Part shown: positions 22,700 to 33,248 of the stretch, in pieces | Layout: each line of letters opens with the position of its first letter | Position numbering within the stretch: the stretch's first letter is position 1 | From: Leptodontidium sp. MPI-SDFR-AT-0119 | Taxonomy: Eukaryota; Ascomycota; Leotiomycetes; Helotiales; Leptodontidiaceae | NCBI GenBank assembly: GCA_020726505.1 | Contig: JAHLEZ010000001.1 | Location: forward strand, 6,798,131-6,862,130 | DNA length: 64,000 nucleotides | Direction of reading: 5' to 3' | The notes under the pieces: generated by a model | The model's input: only the letters and a program-made list of their open reading frames with translations | Told to the model about the DNA's origin: nothing | Databases searched by the model: none | Made by a program: the position numbers and the translations under genes

Positions 22700-23077
22700 C
22701 TACTCGGCGTACAGCGCTCGCAATTTGGCCATCTCGGATTCAATGGCACCTACTATCCCCTCCGGCTTCGTCCATATGAGGGTCATGCGAGCCGAAAGAG
22801 CCTTACCCCAGTTACTCGATGCCAGGTCTTCTAAAAGGAAACGGACATCTCTGACAATCGTGTGGACAATGTCGGCCCTCCTTGCGATCACGTGATGTAG
22901 TTCTGCCGGTATGTTCGATTTTTTCAACCCGGCCTCCATGGATTCAAGTTCGGCGTGGTAGGCTTCGAACTGGGCCATGATATCTACATTGAAATCTTGG
23001 CATGCTTCTACGAGAGGTATCAATACTTTCAGAGCCAGCATAGAGCTTGATATACTAGCGGAGACAGGTTCGATCAT
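22700..23077 (-). CDS. Small protein resembling a STAND/NLR N-terminal domain
   Basis: A 125-residue single-exon frame starts MIEPVSASISSSMLALKVLI and continues with helical segments (IMAQFEAYHAELESMEAGL, HHVIARRADIVHTIVRDV, LSARMTLIWTKPEG) to a TAG. The opening resembles the helical N-terminal domains that precede NACHT or ankyrin modules in fungal STAND proteins, but here no NTPase or repeat follows in either direction. It could be a stand-alone domain, a truncated gene or an unrelated helical protein. I am unsure of the family; the coding call rests on composition, start context and length. Confidence 0.45.
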   Translation of the reverse strand: MIEPVSASISSSMLALKVLIPLVEACQDFNVDIMAQFEAYHAELESMEAGLKKSNIPAELHHVIARRADIVHTIVRDVRFLLEDLASSNWGKALSARMTLIWTKPEGIVGAIESEMAKLRALYAE

Positions 23078-23711
23078 TTTTTGACGGTAAGAGGATTTAT
23101 TGGAGCTGTGTAGTCTGAAGAGGTGTGGACCGAAGTGAGAGAGGGGGGCGATGGGAGATTGAAGAGTCGCGAATTTGATGAAGGGATATCAATCTTTAAG
23201 CACAAGAGATGAAATGAAGGAAATGCCTCTTAATACTAATGGTGCGCTGGACGCACTATCTCGTGTAGGTTTTGTCACAGTGTACTGGAGCGAAAAAGTC
23301 AACAACTTTCGTTCCTCATTTTAACTATTTGTTCGGAAAAGCCCACCCACACCGATGGAGTTACCCTCCTGCCTGTGAGTGATGCGTTTGTAAATCACGC
23401 TAAAATCACAGATACAAACTGTCAATATCAACGGAGTGTTTTACTCAGGATTCATCGGGCCGCAGCCTCTTGTCATCATATACTGTACACAAAGTCTCAC
23501 TGCGGATGGTTCAGATGGGGATGGTTGTGATGTAGATGACTGCTTGCAAGATATTATGACATATGTTCCATCCTTTCTGACCTCGTCGCCTCGACCTCGA
23601 CGCCCTGATCTCTAGCTGACTTTGTATCCCAAGAATCCATGTCCCCAACGTCCATCCATGTATCAAGGCCACATGCTTCATGTCAGACAGCATGATGAGC
23701 CACACGATTGC
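23078..23711. other. Intergenic spacer
   Basis: No gene is recognised between the small helical protein and the 3' end of the membrane-anchored protein gene. Open frames are short and unsupported. Confidence 0.5.
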
Positions 23712-25005
23712 TCATCTTAGCTTCATCAACTCCTTCCAGCTCCCGACCTGTGCCGCAACAATCACGATAGGTACTTCATGCCGTCGTCCTGAGTCATCAC
23801 CAAGAGAAAGGAGAGCAGGGAACAGTGTTCTGATACAGTCAGTATCGGATATTTGTGCTAGTCAGAAAAAAGATCAACTCACACTTCCTTTTCAGTAACC
23901 AAGTCCTTCCGGTCTTCTGTATCAAACTTCCACAGTGACTCCCTTTCGAATGGTAAGACTTGGGCTGGTTCTCTCAGCCCTCCTGGAGACGGAACAGTAT
24001 GAGCGAAGCAAAAGCTCAGGCCCCAGGGGCGCAGGTCGCGTTGAAGTGCAAGCCCAAACCGTGTCGCAATTCTAACACATCGCCGAAGGGCATCTGATTC
24101 GTCGTCGTGAAGTGTCAAGAACGGTCCAAGTAGATCACGGAGTAGTCCGAGCAGATGATCTTCAGCTGGAGGATTTGGCAACGGCTGCTTCAGATCCTCG
24201 CGCAAGACTTTCAGCGGATCAGTGGGGCAGAGGAGGTGGCAGAGGTAGACTCGAGTTTTTTTTCCCATGCCCAGTAGCTGAATTCGTTGAAGGTTCTGCT
24301 TCTGAGCTGTGTCGTTATGGACAACAGACCAGGCGGCAACAAGGTATACTGTGGGGATCCATGGAGTGAGGTATTTGCGATCATGATCCATGACAGGAGA
24401 GCATATAAAGCAGACCCGCGAGATGTAGCGTTGGAAAGCCGAGTACATAGAAGAGCAAGTCGGGCAAGTTCGATCTCCTTGTATGGATAATGGTGGGCAT
24501 CCAAGGTTTGCTGAACATGAGCACGGAAAACGAAACTTTTGCTTACAGTTGTTGCGTTCCAAGGAGCGTTGTCAGCAAAGTTCCGAATCGCAAATCGTAG
24601 ATTTCCAAATCGTTCCGTGATATACGCGGAGTTGAAGTCGTTCAAGAGTTTTTGCTCCCTGGCGGCGAAGTGCTCGGGCTGAGGGGTCCAGAAGTTGGGT
24701 CGTAAAGGCGCTCGTTCCAAAGGTGGGTTGCATGAAGACATAGGGAGCGTTGGCATTCTGTTCGAGTCTGAAGCGTTCAAGTCTGAGGGAGCTGCTAGAG
24801 ACTCGGATACGGTTCCAGTAGATATAGTAGTGGCATATCGAGGGAAGCTCGGTGGTGGAGGCTGCGAATGGCGGTGGTGACTGCGATGATCACATCGTGA
24901 GTTGCGAGGATTCCGTGCGGATAAGAGCCTGGCGGCCACACCACCAAGAAAAGCCGCCGATATTATGCCCAGACAGATCACTGTTGCTAGGAAACTTCCT
25001 TTCAT
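23712..25005 (-). CDS. Membrane-anchored fungal protein of unknown function (frameshift at A8)
   Basis: From the ATG at 25003-25005 the protein begins MKGSFLATVICLGIISAAFL, a single hydrophobic N-terminal anchor, then a His/Pro-rich linker and a helical domain (NDFNSAYITERFGNLRFAI, SFVFRAHVQQTLDAHHYPY, WIMIANTSLHGSPQ). At an A8 run (24254-24261 on the plus strand, T8) the frame shifts; the other frame continues cleanly with TRVYLCHLLCPTDPLKVLRE, and an intron (donor 23882, acceptor at 23830) leads to EVTLFPALLSLGDDSGRRHE and VIVAAQVGSWKELMKLR. The two halves fit as one protein, so the indel is either a recent mutation or a homopolymer error. I do not know the function. An upstream ATG at 25080 would hide the anchor and is less likely. 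Confidence 0.6.
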
Positions 25006-26267
25006 ATTGACACTCTTTGATATGTGTGCAAGTTTGGGATGACGGAGATGAAGGTGAAGGCGAAGGTCAACAAAACGCAAGTCAAAGCCTAGGAAAGGCG
25101 ATCGATATGCGGGCAGGATGAAAGATTGGGGTCAATACAGTCACCAGAGATACGGCGCAGTGCGTGTCTTGCCGTGTGTGGTAGTGATACGAGATCGGTC
25201 CCGTATCGCAGGAAGAAAGTATGTAAGGAGTCAAGAGAGGAAGAAGAGGCTCCTGCTCTTCTAAATGCTCTAGTCTCAATGCGGGTACCGACGCGAAAGA
25301 TATGTGAAGAAAAGCCAAGGGAGAGATCTCCTATGACTGTATTTCACATTGTTTTCTTCTTTTTGCACAACGCTAGACGGGAAACACAACGGGTATTCAC
25401 TTGGCTGTTGCCACTCACCACCCACCTCTTTAAACTCGCGCGACACACACTCACGACATGCTCCGACTTAGTCAAGTCAACTGTCTGCGGACGTACGTAC
25501 CCGGAGTGCATAAATTTTATTGGCGAGGCATTAATCTGAGAGGGTACAAGCCAAGTACGTACTTGCTACAACCGCCGGACTTCTTGAGTTTGATCTTTGC
25601 CTTGATTGCTGCTCATTTTGGATTCATTCGATTTGTAAAACCTGACTTTGCATTCCCAATTTAGATCCTTGCTAGCCGATGGGACTTCATACGCACTTTC
25701 CCGGTTTGTTTTCCTGTCGTACCAGTTTGGCGTTGCAGAATTCTAATTTTGATATCAAGTACACAAGATGGAATCGAATGACTCTGCATGCTCTTTCCCG
25801 TTTCTTTCCCCTTGTGCGAGCTGGCACTGCCTATTTTTTTTTTGGATTCAAAACCTTTGCCTCGTTCAGCATAAATGTGGGGGCCTTTGCACGCCCTTTC
25901 CCGCTTTGATTCCCGGCTTCGATGAAGACAATGCGTAGCGGCAAAATTCCGCGGGAAGGCTGCAGGAAACCCCCAGGTTACCAGGCGGGAGAAGGAAAGA
26001 TCGGGTGTGACTGTCAAAATTGAGGTGTCCTATGAAGATTTAACTTATTCATCCCGCGACAGATAAGGTACACTCCAGTGATTTCCTCATTTCTTACTTC
26101 AAGAACGAAACAGGCCAGATTCTGGATTGTATTGCTCTCTGGAATTCGAGCCGTAACGCCACGTTCACCAAATCCCCAAACAGGGCCACCTTACTCCTTC
26201 ACCTCCCAACAAGCTTCTATTGTACCTTTGTTATGCCAGCCTTAATTTGGGAAGCTGCTCAAGCATT
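25006..26267. other. Divergent intergenic region
   Basis: This lies between a minus-strand and a plus-strand gene and should contain both promoters. Open frames at 25126-25539, 25661-26017 and others overlap on opposite strands without domains. CTTTCCCG-like motifs recur near 25699, 25794 and 25899. Confidence 0.45.
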
Positions 26268-28310
26268 ATGTCACGAGATCTACGAGCTGAGGACTCTACT
26301 TTGCATTTGATGCTTGATGTCGGGCAGAATGGCTTTGGTAAGTGAGGAAATCAGCTTCTCGAACTTGCATCCGGCTCTAATTCCGAGCAGCTCTTTCATT
26401 TGTAGCATGTGATGCTACAGTGGCCCCTTTCATGGGACGTGGGCAGCTGAAGAATCAAATCCGTCAGGTCGACAACTGGCCAAATTGTTCGAGGGTTTGT
26501 GAGAAAGCGCCTGCCAAGGTGTACCTCTCTGCCTCTAACGAGATCTCGTTCTTTTTCCCCAGTGGAGCAGGAATCACCACGGCGGCTGGGGAGGCAGTCC
26601 GTGAAGTTTCCGATTTGAAGAGAGATTTCAGCTACAACAGACTCAGTCCACGCAATGAAAAGCTATACGATGATCTCATCCGTCATGCTATCATGCATGC
26701 CTTAGGAAAGGCCAGTTCGGAGTACAACATCCCCATCAAGGACTTTATGGTGACAATCTACGCCACGGTACCATACAGCTGGACTGAGCCAAAACCACTG
26801 CTCGCCGAGGCTTTTCGCCAGCAACTTCGAAAGATAACTGAGGATATGTGTACTCGAAGACTCATAATTCAGATATGTCACTGCGAGGGCTTGTGTTCGT
26901 CTTTTCTTTTTCCACTTCCCCCATTGACCTACAAACTTGTGTTGGACATCGGTGGTTTGACCATTGATGCCAGTATTGTTGAACACCCACGAGATACAGT
27001 CGAGGGGGACCAGTGGATGACGGGACATAAGTTCTCGGAAGACCATGGAACCAGACTTATTGAGAGTGCTCTGGAGGAGCTTCTGGATTCAATCGTGGCA
27101 CAACGCATCACAGGTGTCCAGGACCGCCGGAAGAAGATTGCTGCGATCAAAGCCACCAGGAATGGCACCTATTGTTGACGGCAGACAGTGAGCGGTCTCT
27201 AGAGCATGTATTCCGGATTGGGGAATACGAGATCTTTGAGTATGTAACATCCTATAAGCTGATCTCTCCTTATTTCATTCCGAGACTAACGGAACATTTG
27301 TAGGAAGGACATGCGTAACCTGTTCAATGTTTCTTACCTTGATAAGCTTGGCAAAGTTCTCGTTAATCTTCTGGCGAATTGGAATGGCCCGGAAGATGCG
27401 ACAGTAGTGAGTAACGCACACGGTGTCAAACCTCGCTCGTACCCATGACCACCTGCTGACTTCCGAGAAGGACCATATTGTTCTAACTGGCGGTGGAAGT
27501 GAATTTGGAAGGATCTCCGATTACATCAAAGAATTCTACCGCAACCAGAAATATCCCTTTTCCAACTCGTATGTGCATCAATTAGTGGATCCGTAAGTCG
27601 ATATCACGCCTCAAACAAACGTGAGTTCTGACTTCTCTGTATATAGGCGACTATCAGTACGTAAGGGTCTGGAGTTATATGTGGGCGATCTTTTGTTAAA
27701 GACGCACATGGAACTTCCCCAGTGGAAGCAAGTCAGCAATCTCGAGTTGGGGTTCAAGAGTCGAACATGGAAAGGGTTGTTGCAAACGGATTGGAACTTC
27801 CGTACTGAGACTTCGGGTCCAGGAGCAGCTGTAAGTAGAGCTTCATTCGCTGTACTTGGTTCATTTATGGCCAAAACTAAATTCTGCCCAAGTCTATAGT
27901 GCGGACAGACGGCTATAGCTGCATTGGGTTCACCAGAGATTGCTTCTCGGGAAATAGTCTGAAACACGCCCGCTTTAAGCTACGACTGAAGAGCGAACCT
28001 CGTAAGTCCTCTTAGACATTTGGGCTAGCCCAACGGTTTTTGCTAAATTTACCCCTCAGAAGACAAAAACCCTAACAAGTTCAAATTCAAGTTCGGTCTT
28101 GGCTTCCCCGACAAAAATCCCGTAAATCCGAACTGCAAGTGGAGTGTTCATGTCTTCATCTCCTTGACTGGCAAGCTCGAGGTTCAGATACGTTCGAAAT
28201 CCGCTGATAGGAATACAGTGCATCATGTTACTGTAATTCAAGACAAAATTCCTGAGCTTGAAATGAAAAAGATCTTGAATTCAACGCTGCCTGGACCCGT
28301 TGTTCCTTGA
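26268..28310 (+). pseudogene. Hsp70/actin-fold ATPase-like gene with frame breaks
   Basis: Exon 1 (26268-26337) encodes MLDVGQNGFG; intron 26338-26405; exon 2 continues with VAPFMGRGQLKNQIRQVDNW, IPIKDFMVTIYATVPYSW and YKLVLDIGGLTIDASIVEHP (phosphate-2-like motif). Later exons give WHLLLTADSERSLEHVFRIG, MRNLFNVSYLDKLGKVLVNL, KDHIVLTGGGSEFGRISDYI (adenosine motif), and a C-terminus with NSLKHARFKLRLKSEP, KFKFGLGFPDK and VHVFISLTGKLEVQI ending at TGA 28308. This matches the large fungal class of Hsp70-like proteins of unknown role. The frame must shift near 27167 (before WHLLLTAD) and again around 27900, so as it stands the gene is broken; either decay or assembly indels could explain this. Confidence 0.65.
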
Positions 28311-28593
28311 TCGAGTCGAGACATCGTAAGCAGGGATCTTCGGTCATGCGCGATAGGAGGGGGGGGGGTTGCGAAAGGGATAGGGGTTTTAACGTGTTCA
28401 TGGTTAAGCTACAAGTAGGACAGACGTATGTTTAGTGCCGGGTTGTAATCATTGTTCGAGGATTGAATCGAGGTGGAGGCTCTTGTTTTGGATATTAAAC
28501 TCTTATTGTGTTGTTGATCGAAGAAACCAATGCCGAAAAGAGGTGTTGTTAAGTAGCGAAACGATCAGAATCCACACCTATGGATAAAGCGCC

Positions 28594-29455
28594 CTATAGT
28601 TGCGGTTCCCAGTAACAGACCCAAGATGCGATACCGGTCAAGACAACAGGATCCAAGACTGCCTCACCATTTGCAATAATAGCCCATGGGCCAAACTTGA
28701 CTACAGGTGAGCAATCAGGACTGAACAGGTCTTCCTTGACTTCGTAAGCAGCACGCAGTAGGCGGAGGAAATCCTCCTGATCGATCGACGCTAGTGGTAC
28801 GAAAAGACGAAAGGCAGCCTTCGTGGTCGACTGCAACTACCCAATGCGTAAAAACTGTCTCACTCAGGATGATGCGGCTAAGTACCAGTCCGAGGCAACA
28901 TCCAGGGTAGGTTGCAAGGTGACCAAGAAACGGTAGAGGCGGGTGTTTATAGGACTGACGTAAATACCGTATATTGGTTCCGATGGAGCTTGAATTCGAT
29001 GCAGGGACTCGCAGGACAGTGTATCGATGCCAATCTTCAGACCATGGCCAATCCCCGACATGACAATTGGATTGGCGAGGATGCGAGCAGCCGTTGAGGA
29101 AATCATCAGTAGGCTGTGGCATGGGGCGGGGTTTTTAACGTCCCCCAGTCTCCCATCTCCCACCCCATGGGGGAAGTTAAAAACCCCATGGGGCCCCGTG
29201 CAGCAGCCTAATCATCATAGACCGCGATATGAGAAGCCGTCATCTTAAGGAGATAGAAACCAGCCAAGTCCTTGAGGAGTTGTTGTTTCTTGGGGCGAAC
29301 GTATTTGGAATATAAACGTTGAGATTTTGGTGCGGTGATCGGGGGGAGCTCGTGGCCAGATCTGATCGAGAATCTACCCAAAGCTTGGTCTGGGGAATTG
29401 AGGGGCAGACGGCGATCTCCCGGGGAATACTGTAACTGATCCTTGAGCACATCAA
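28594..29455 (-). pseudogene. Unknown gene remnant interrupted by a MITE
   Basis: Three protein-like frames lie on the minus strand: 29455-29211 (LQYSPGDRRLPLNSPDQALG, YVRPKKQQLLKDLAGFYLL), then past the MITE 29109-28864 (MISSTAARILANPIVMSGIG, APSEPIYGIYVSPINTRLYR) and 28836-28594 (AAFRLFVPLASIDQEDFLRL, WAIIANGEAVLDPVVL). They use different frames and I cannot find a convincing splice model. I do not recognise the family. The MITE introduces a stop right after HIAVYDD. It may be one gene broken by the insertion, or independent scraps. Confidence 0.35.
29110..29210. mobile_element. 101-bp hAT-like MITE
   Basis: The ends TAGGCTG and CAGCCTA are the start of imperfect terminal inverted repeats about 40 bp long that also share GGGGTTTTTAAC and CCCC blocks. 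The flanks ATCATCAG (29102-29109) and ATCATCAT (29211-29218) form an 8-bp target duplication with one mismatch. An 8-bp duplication and a TAG-type terminus fit the hAT superfamily. It has no coding capacity and would fold into a strong hairpin. Confidence 0.75.
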
Positions 29456-29656
29456 TGGAAGGGGCGCTGTAAGTTGGTTCGGAGGACTGTTCCAGAATGC
29501 TGGGGTGGTGGCTCGTGGCCGTGGCGCTTTTCGGCTAACATAGCTTCGAATTTCGCACGTCGTGCAGTTGCTTTAATCCTTACTAGCTCTAGGGAGTTAA
29601 TGCGAGGTAAGTTGAAGAGAGCGTAGGTTATAATACGAGTAGCTTAGTGTGGTGGG

Positions 29657-29909
29657 TGTTTGTCCACAGGTCCCTACATGAGCATACTTCGGTCTAGAAA
29701 AGGGGGTGCGGGTCAAAGTCAGGGGTCGGAGCTTAGCCGGACTGGTTTCGGTGGACATTCGGTGGGGTTTCGTGGTATATAGTCTGGCTCTCCTCGCACT
29801 CTCTTAGAAAATACACAGATTTTTGAACCATACATTTATTACTCTGTCACCATACTCGCATTGGAATATATTCACACATGCGGCGTGGTACATGAACCGG
29901 TACTGCACC
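29657..29909 (-). repeat. LTR-B solo LTR (minus, truncated end)
   Basis: Minus-strand copy of the 256-bp LTR-B family (consensus ends TGTCGGTG and CCAACA). It lacks the last four bases of its TGTCGG end, where LTR-A begins directly at 29910. No target duplication can be matched. Confidence 0.85.
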
Positions 29910-30190
29910 TGTTACGGCTGGCAAGAGGTTGATACGGCGAGTTGACTCTAGCTTTGTATTTGGGCCTAAAGCTACGCTCAGAATCGAGAAGAAAAGACAA
30001 GGAGGAAAGGAGAGCTCTCTGTAAGAGAGAGCTCGAGCATAAATACATGAAGGACCATCCTAATAGGGCCTAGCGTAGTCGAACGCCATTCACATCAACG
30101 TGTCGCATGCTCGCCACCTAGTCTTCCCCATTAGGCTTAGCGCCGTCGCATAGCCAGCGATGCTACGAGCCCGTGTCGGTTAGAATACGA
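29910..30190 (+). repeat. LTR-A copy, 3'-truncated
   Basis: It starts TGTTACGGCTGGCAAG, as in the complete copy at 60244-60544, and matches it for about 280 bases with small differences, stopping at TTAGAATACGA before the final GTAACA segment. It abuts LTR-B, forming a nested or rearranged pair. Confidence 0.88.
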
Positions 30191-30493
30191 TACCAGGGTT
30201 GGATGAAGGTTGGTAAGGGTGAAAGATACGAGTACTGTAAGGAAGAAGTTGTCAGGCTTCGCTAAAATGACCCTAAGATGGCGGTGTTAGCGACCTGCCT
30301 AGCTAGGCGAGGGCGCTTCGAGGTACTGTAACTTCATGATTAGAGACCTGGAAGCTTGATCTGCCTACTCCCGTCAACAACAACTCCACGCCGCATCTGC
30401 AGACTCTGCACGACTCATCAGAGCAATCTTTCTGAATGAAATTAAAATCCTTTCTTTCACCCACAACATTACGATTATCCCGCTGCTCATACG
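30191..30493. other. Upstream region of the 2EXR gene
   Basis: No gene is seen; the promoter of the 2EXR gene at 30494 should lie here, next to the truncated LTR-A. Confidence 0.5.
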
Positions 30494-31153
30494 ATGTCAG
30501 CCCCTGTCCCCCTGAACACCTTTCACCCCTTCTCTCGCCTTCCGAAGGAGATACGCATCCAGATTTGGAGAGCACACCTCACTTCCATGGAGCCCAGGAC
30601 TCTCACCATTCGCTCTGATTACCCCAACAACTTCACGCGGCCACTCCAATACTTTCGCTCTTCCAATCCAGTCCCATCTGTTCTCCATATCTGCCGAGAA
30701 TCCCGCTTGGAAGCTCTCTCATTCTATGTGGCTGCCTTTACGAACGGGTCGAGTCCGCGCTTTACATGGACGAATTTCCATTTCGATACTATCAATCTCA
30801 CTGAGTGGGATCTTTGTAAGCTCAGCCAGCTCGACAAAACCCGCATGCGACAAATGATAGTCGAAAGTATTAGCGCGGATTACTTCCATGGGGAGTGTCG
30901 CGGCGAATTCAAGGACATGGCAGATCTTGCCAGACTAAAAATCATATCTACGGAGTCTCTCTATGCCTGGGAGTACCTGATAGGCTCGATGCGAAAGAAT
31001 TTTATCAGGGATTTTGCGAATATTCCCAGGTATGTGTGCCCAGAGATCCGGATCGTACAGAAAGGCACTCAGTGGGAAATGAACGTCCATAACTATGAGG
31101 CTATCATGAGAGTTTGGAATGAGCAAGTTCGACCCACTCGCGGAGGGATTTAA
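30494..31153 (+). CDS. 2EXR domain protein
   Basis: A single-exon 219-residue frame opens with MSAPVPLNTFHPFSRLPKEI followed by RIQIWRAHL, the defining start of the 2EXR family (F-x-x-F-x-x-L-P-x-E-I-R-x-x-I-W). VLHICRESRLEALSFY gives the second conserved block. The frame is intact, including WTNFHFDTINLT. 2EXR proteins are abundant in ascomycetes and their biochemical role is unknown. A second intact member sits at 35771-36442 and a broken one at 45869-47082. The start is the first ATG and fits the usual 7-10 residue lead before F-H-P-F. Confidence 0.85.
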   Translation: MSAPVPLNTFHPFSRLPKEIRIQIWRAHLTSMEPRTLTIRSDYPNNFTRPLQYFRSSNPVPSVLHICRESRLEALSFYVAAFTNGSSPRFTWTNFHFDTINLTEWDLCKLSQLDKTRMRQMIVESISADYFHGECRGEFKDMADLARLKIISTESLYAWEYLIGSMRKNFIRDFANIPRYVCPEIRIVQKGTQWEMNVHNYEAIMRVWNEQVRPTRGGI

Positions 31154-31726
31154 CGAACTCTGGGCCGGTGGAGGGCGCGAAGTTCTGGTGGAGATTGGTG
31201 AGGAAAGCTAGCTGCATCGGCTTCCAACATGCTTGCTGTGCTTTTGGAAGTATCAAAGAGGAAGGTGTGTTTGGCTGCAAGTCGACAGGGATAGGTATAT
31301 TACGGTACATCTCGGTGATTACCTTCAGCTTGGCAAACATTTCGAGTTGGTCCAGAGTACTACTGGGGTTCTGCGGCTCAGCGGCTGGGTAATGGGATGC
31401 TCGTATTGCATACCATCCGATATTTCCCCAAGCATGGCAAGAGAGATTTCGACCGAGAAGGCTCGTCGCCTTTCTTCCAAACTGGAGCTGATCTTCTCAA
31501 GTTATACTTCCCTCGACTAGTGAGAAGGCATTGAAAATCTGGTCAAGGCTCGTCTCGCAAATCCAGAGGTACATGTTGGAGGTACTGTAGTGTCACTCTG
31601 TTACTAAACACTATGTAAGTCCTGACATTCAGCACTTCGTTTCCAAACACGGCATCCAGTGATGAAGCGTCGTATGGTCTTCTCCTAAGTCGGTCTAATC
31701 AAAACTAATTCATTATTAGTCCGACT
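31154..31726. other. Spacer with possible minus-strand coding scraps
   Basis: On the minus strand, 31500-31350 encodes SSSLEERRRAFSVEISLAML and 31340-31104 encodes VITEMYRNIPIPVDLQ, protein-like pieces in different frames that end inside the 2EXR 3' end. I could not join them with a good intron and do not recognise them. The promoter of the secreted protein gene at 31727 should lie here. Confidence 0.35.
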
Positions 31727-32480
31727 ATGAGGCTCCCAATCGTTTTCAGTCTCCTATTTTTAACGACACTTGTTTGTGCGGACGGGTTAGCCAATGGCTT
31801 TGAACGTATGTGGATCTACTATGCGTTCCTGCTGGACGTCAAGCTCGCAAGCGTCAATGGCGGCACTCGATCTATATTACTCAATTGTGCCTCGGACGCG
31901 AAATTTAGAGACGTCATGGCAGCAATCAGTACCAAAGACATCTCACATCTAACCATACTGTCGGACGAGGAAAATCGCTTCCCGCCGATCCGTGAGACGG
32001 CTAAGCGTTTGCTCGACATAGGACTGACCGAAAGATACGATTCCGAGGAAGTAATTAAAGGGCAAAGGTCGTTTACGAGAATGATCAGCGATTTGGGGTG
32101 GATGGTGAACAACATCAAATCACAACTGACCCCGGAACAACTGGCACCGATGAAAGATGCGTCTCACCGAGCAAACGAAAGTCTCATGCTCGCTCGCCAG
32201 ATCATGTCGTTACTTCGAAGTGTCAAATTTCATGTGGGGATCACTGGGAAAGCTGCCCGGTATCAAGGTGGAGACCTCGGTTGGTCCATGGGGGGAGGTC
32301 ATAGACTGGGAAAAGACCAAAGCCAATTCAGGTCTTTCAGAAGAGGAAGCAAAAGCAAGAGTTAAAAAGTTCAAAGATGATTACTATGAGGGGGACCCAG
32401 TCGCAGCAGGGCATCGGGGTCCATTGAGAAGCATGAAAAAAGCATACAATATGCAGGGAAGAATTTCTTGTGGAAGTTAA
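31727..32480 (+). CDS. Secreted protein of unknown function (single frameshift)
   Basis: The protein starts MRLPIVFSLLFLTTLVCADG, a clear signal peptide with likely cleavage after CADG or nearby. The mature part is helical and charged (DAKFRDVMAAISTKDISHL, ETAKRLLDIGLTERYDSEEV, GWMVNNIKSQLTPEQLAPMK). Around 32205-32220 the coding signal moves to another frame: frame 1 would end at 32365 after Arg/Ser-rich residues, while the other frame reads EVSNFMWGSLGKLPGIKVE, DWEKTKANSGLSEEEAKAR and ends at 32478. That second frame is convincing, so a one-base indel or a missed intron is likely. I do not recognise the family; an extracellular role, such as an effector, is only a guess. Confidence 0.6.
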
Positions 32481-33014
32481 GTGTCTGTGGATCACCTGGG
32501 TTGTACGTGTGCTCGATTTTTTATACCCTTCTTTCTCCTTATCTATGCTGACTGTGGACTTTTGTTCCAGTAATAGGGATGGGATCGGAATTCTTTGCCC
32601 AAGCAGGCCTTTTCTGGTCTGAGTGATGGATGAGTGGGATGGTTCTGTGATCGAGATCTAGTGGGATGGCATTTCTGGAAAGTTGACACCCGTATTTGTT
32701 TGGATTTAGAGGTGTTGTTGGAACTTGATGCGCATATGTATAATTTGGCGGTTAATAATGTCAATGTCAGCTGTTGGAGTCTTGAACGAAGTCGTATTCA
32801 TAAGGGTGAAGTTCGGATGTAAACAATGTGGCCTTGGCAGCCCCTCGCTTGTTGTGAACCATAGCCGATCGCAGGCTCGGGCTCTGGATCAGGAGGCAGT
32901 CTACCTTGTAGCTTACTTCCTGGAATTCGTACACCTTTTGCCTCTCTCAAGCCATACGACTTCCTCGCTGCAGGCGCCGCAGCACATGTCTATGTCATTA
33001 ATTCGGTTGTCGTT
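32481..33014. other. Intergenic spacer
   Basis: No gene is recognised. Open frames such as 32634-32822 and 32725-33018 lack domains. Confidence 0.45.
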
Positions 33015-33248
33015 TTGAAGGTTCCCATTCGCTACAACAATCCTGACACAATCGACATTGCGTATTATACCAGAGGGATTGAATCACTTGATCACGAAAA
33101 GGCTATCTACGAAGTCCTAAATAAGCGTGAATTCAAACATCCTAATCTCTTCCGTTGTTTCCCCAGAACCTTTGTGCCCAAAAAGAAAAAGAACGCCCCA
33201 GCCCCAACCAAAAACGCCTCCAAGGCTGATGATCAGGCCTGGCCACGA
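33015..33248 (+). pseudogene. Protein kinase N-lobe-like fragment
   Basis: The frame reads VPIRYNNPDTIDIAYYTRGI, then LDHEKAIYEVLNKREFKHPN LF, which resembles the alpha-C/beta-4 part of fungal protein kinases (E..IY..L....H.N). A Lys/Pro-rich stretch follows and the frame then runs into the antisense of the FunK1 gene, where it has no meaning. It is a short fragment without a catalytic lobe. Another kinase scrap lies at 39251-39989. Confidence 0.35.

Noticed and set aside
23879..24562. Separate gene in the second frame of the membrane-anchored protein
   Set aside because: Its first half is out of register with protein-like sequence and the second half continues the upstream gene after an A8 frameshift.
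25661..26017. 118-codon open frame on the minus strand
   Set aside because: It has no domain, opposes other frames and lies in the divergent promoter region.
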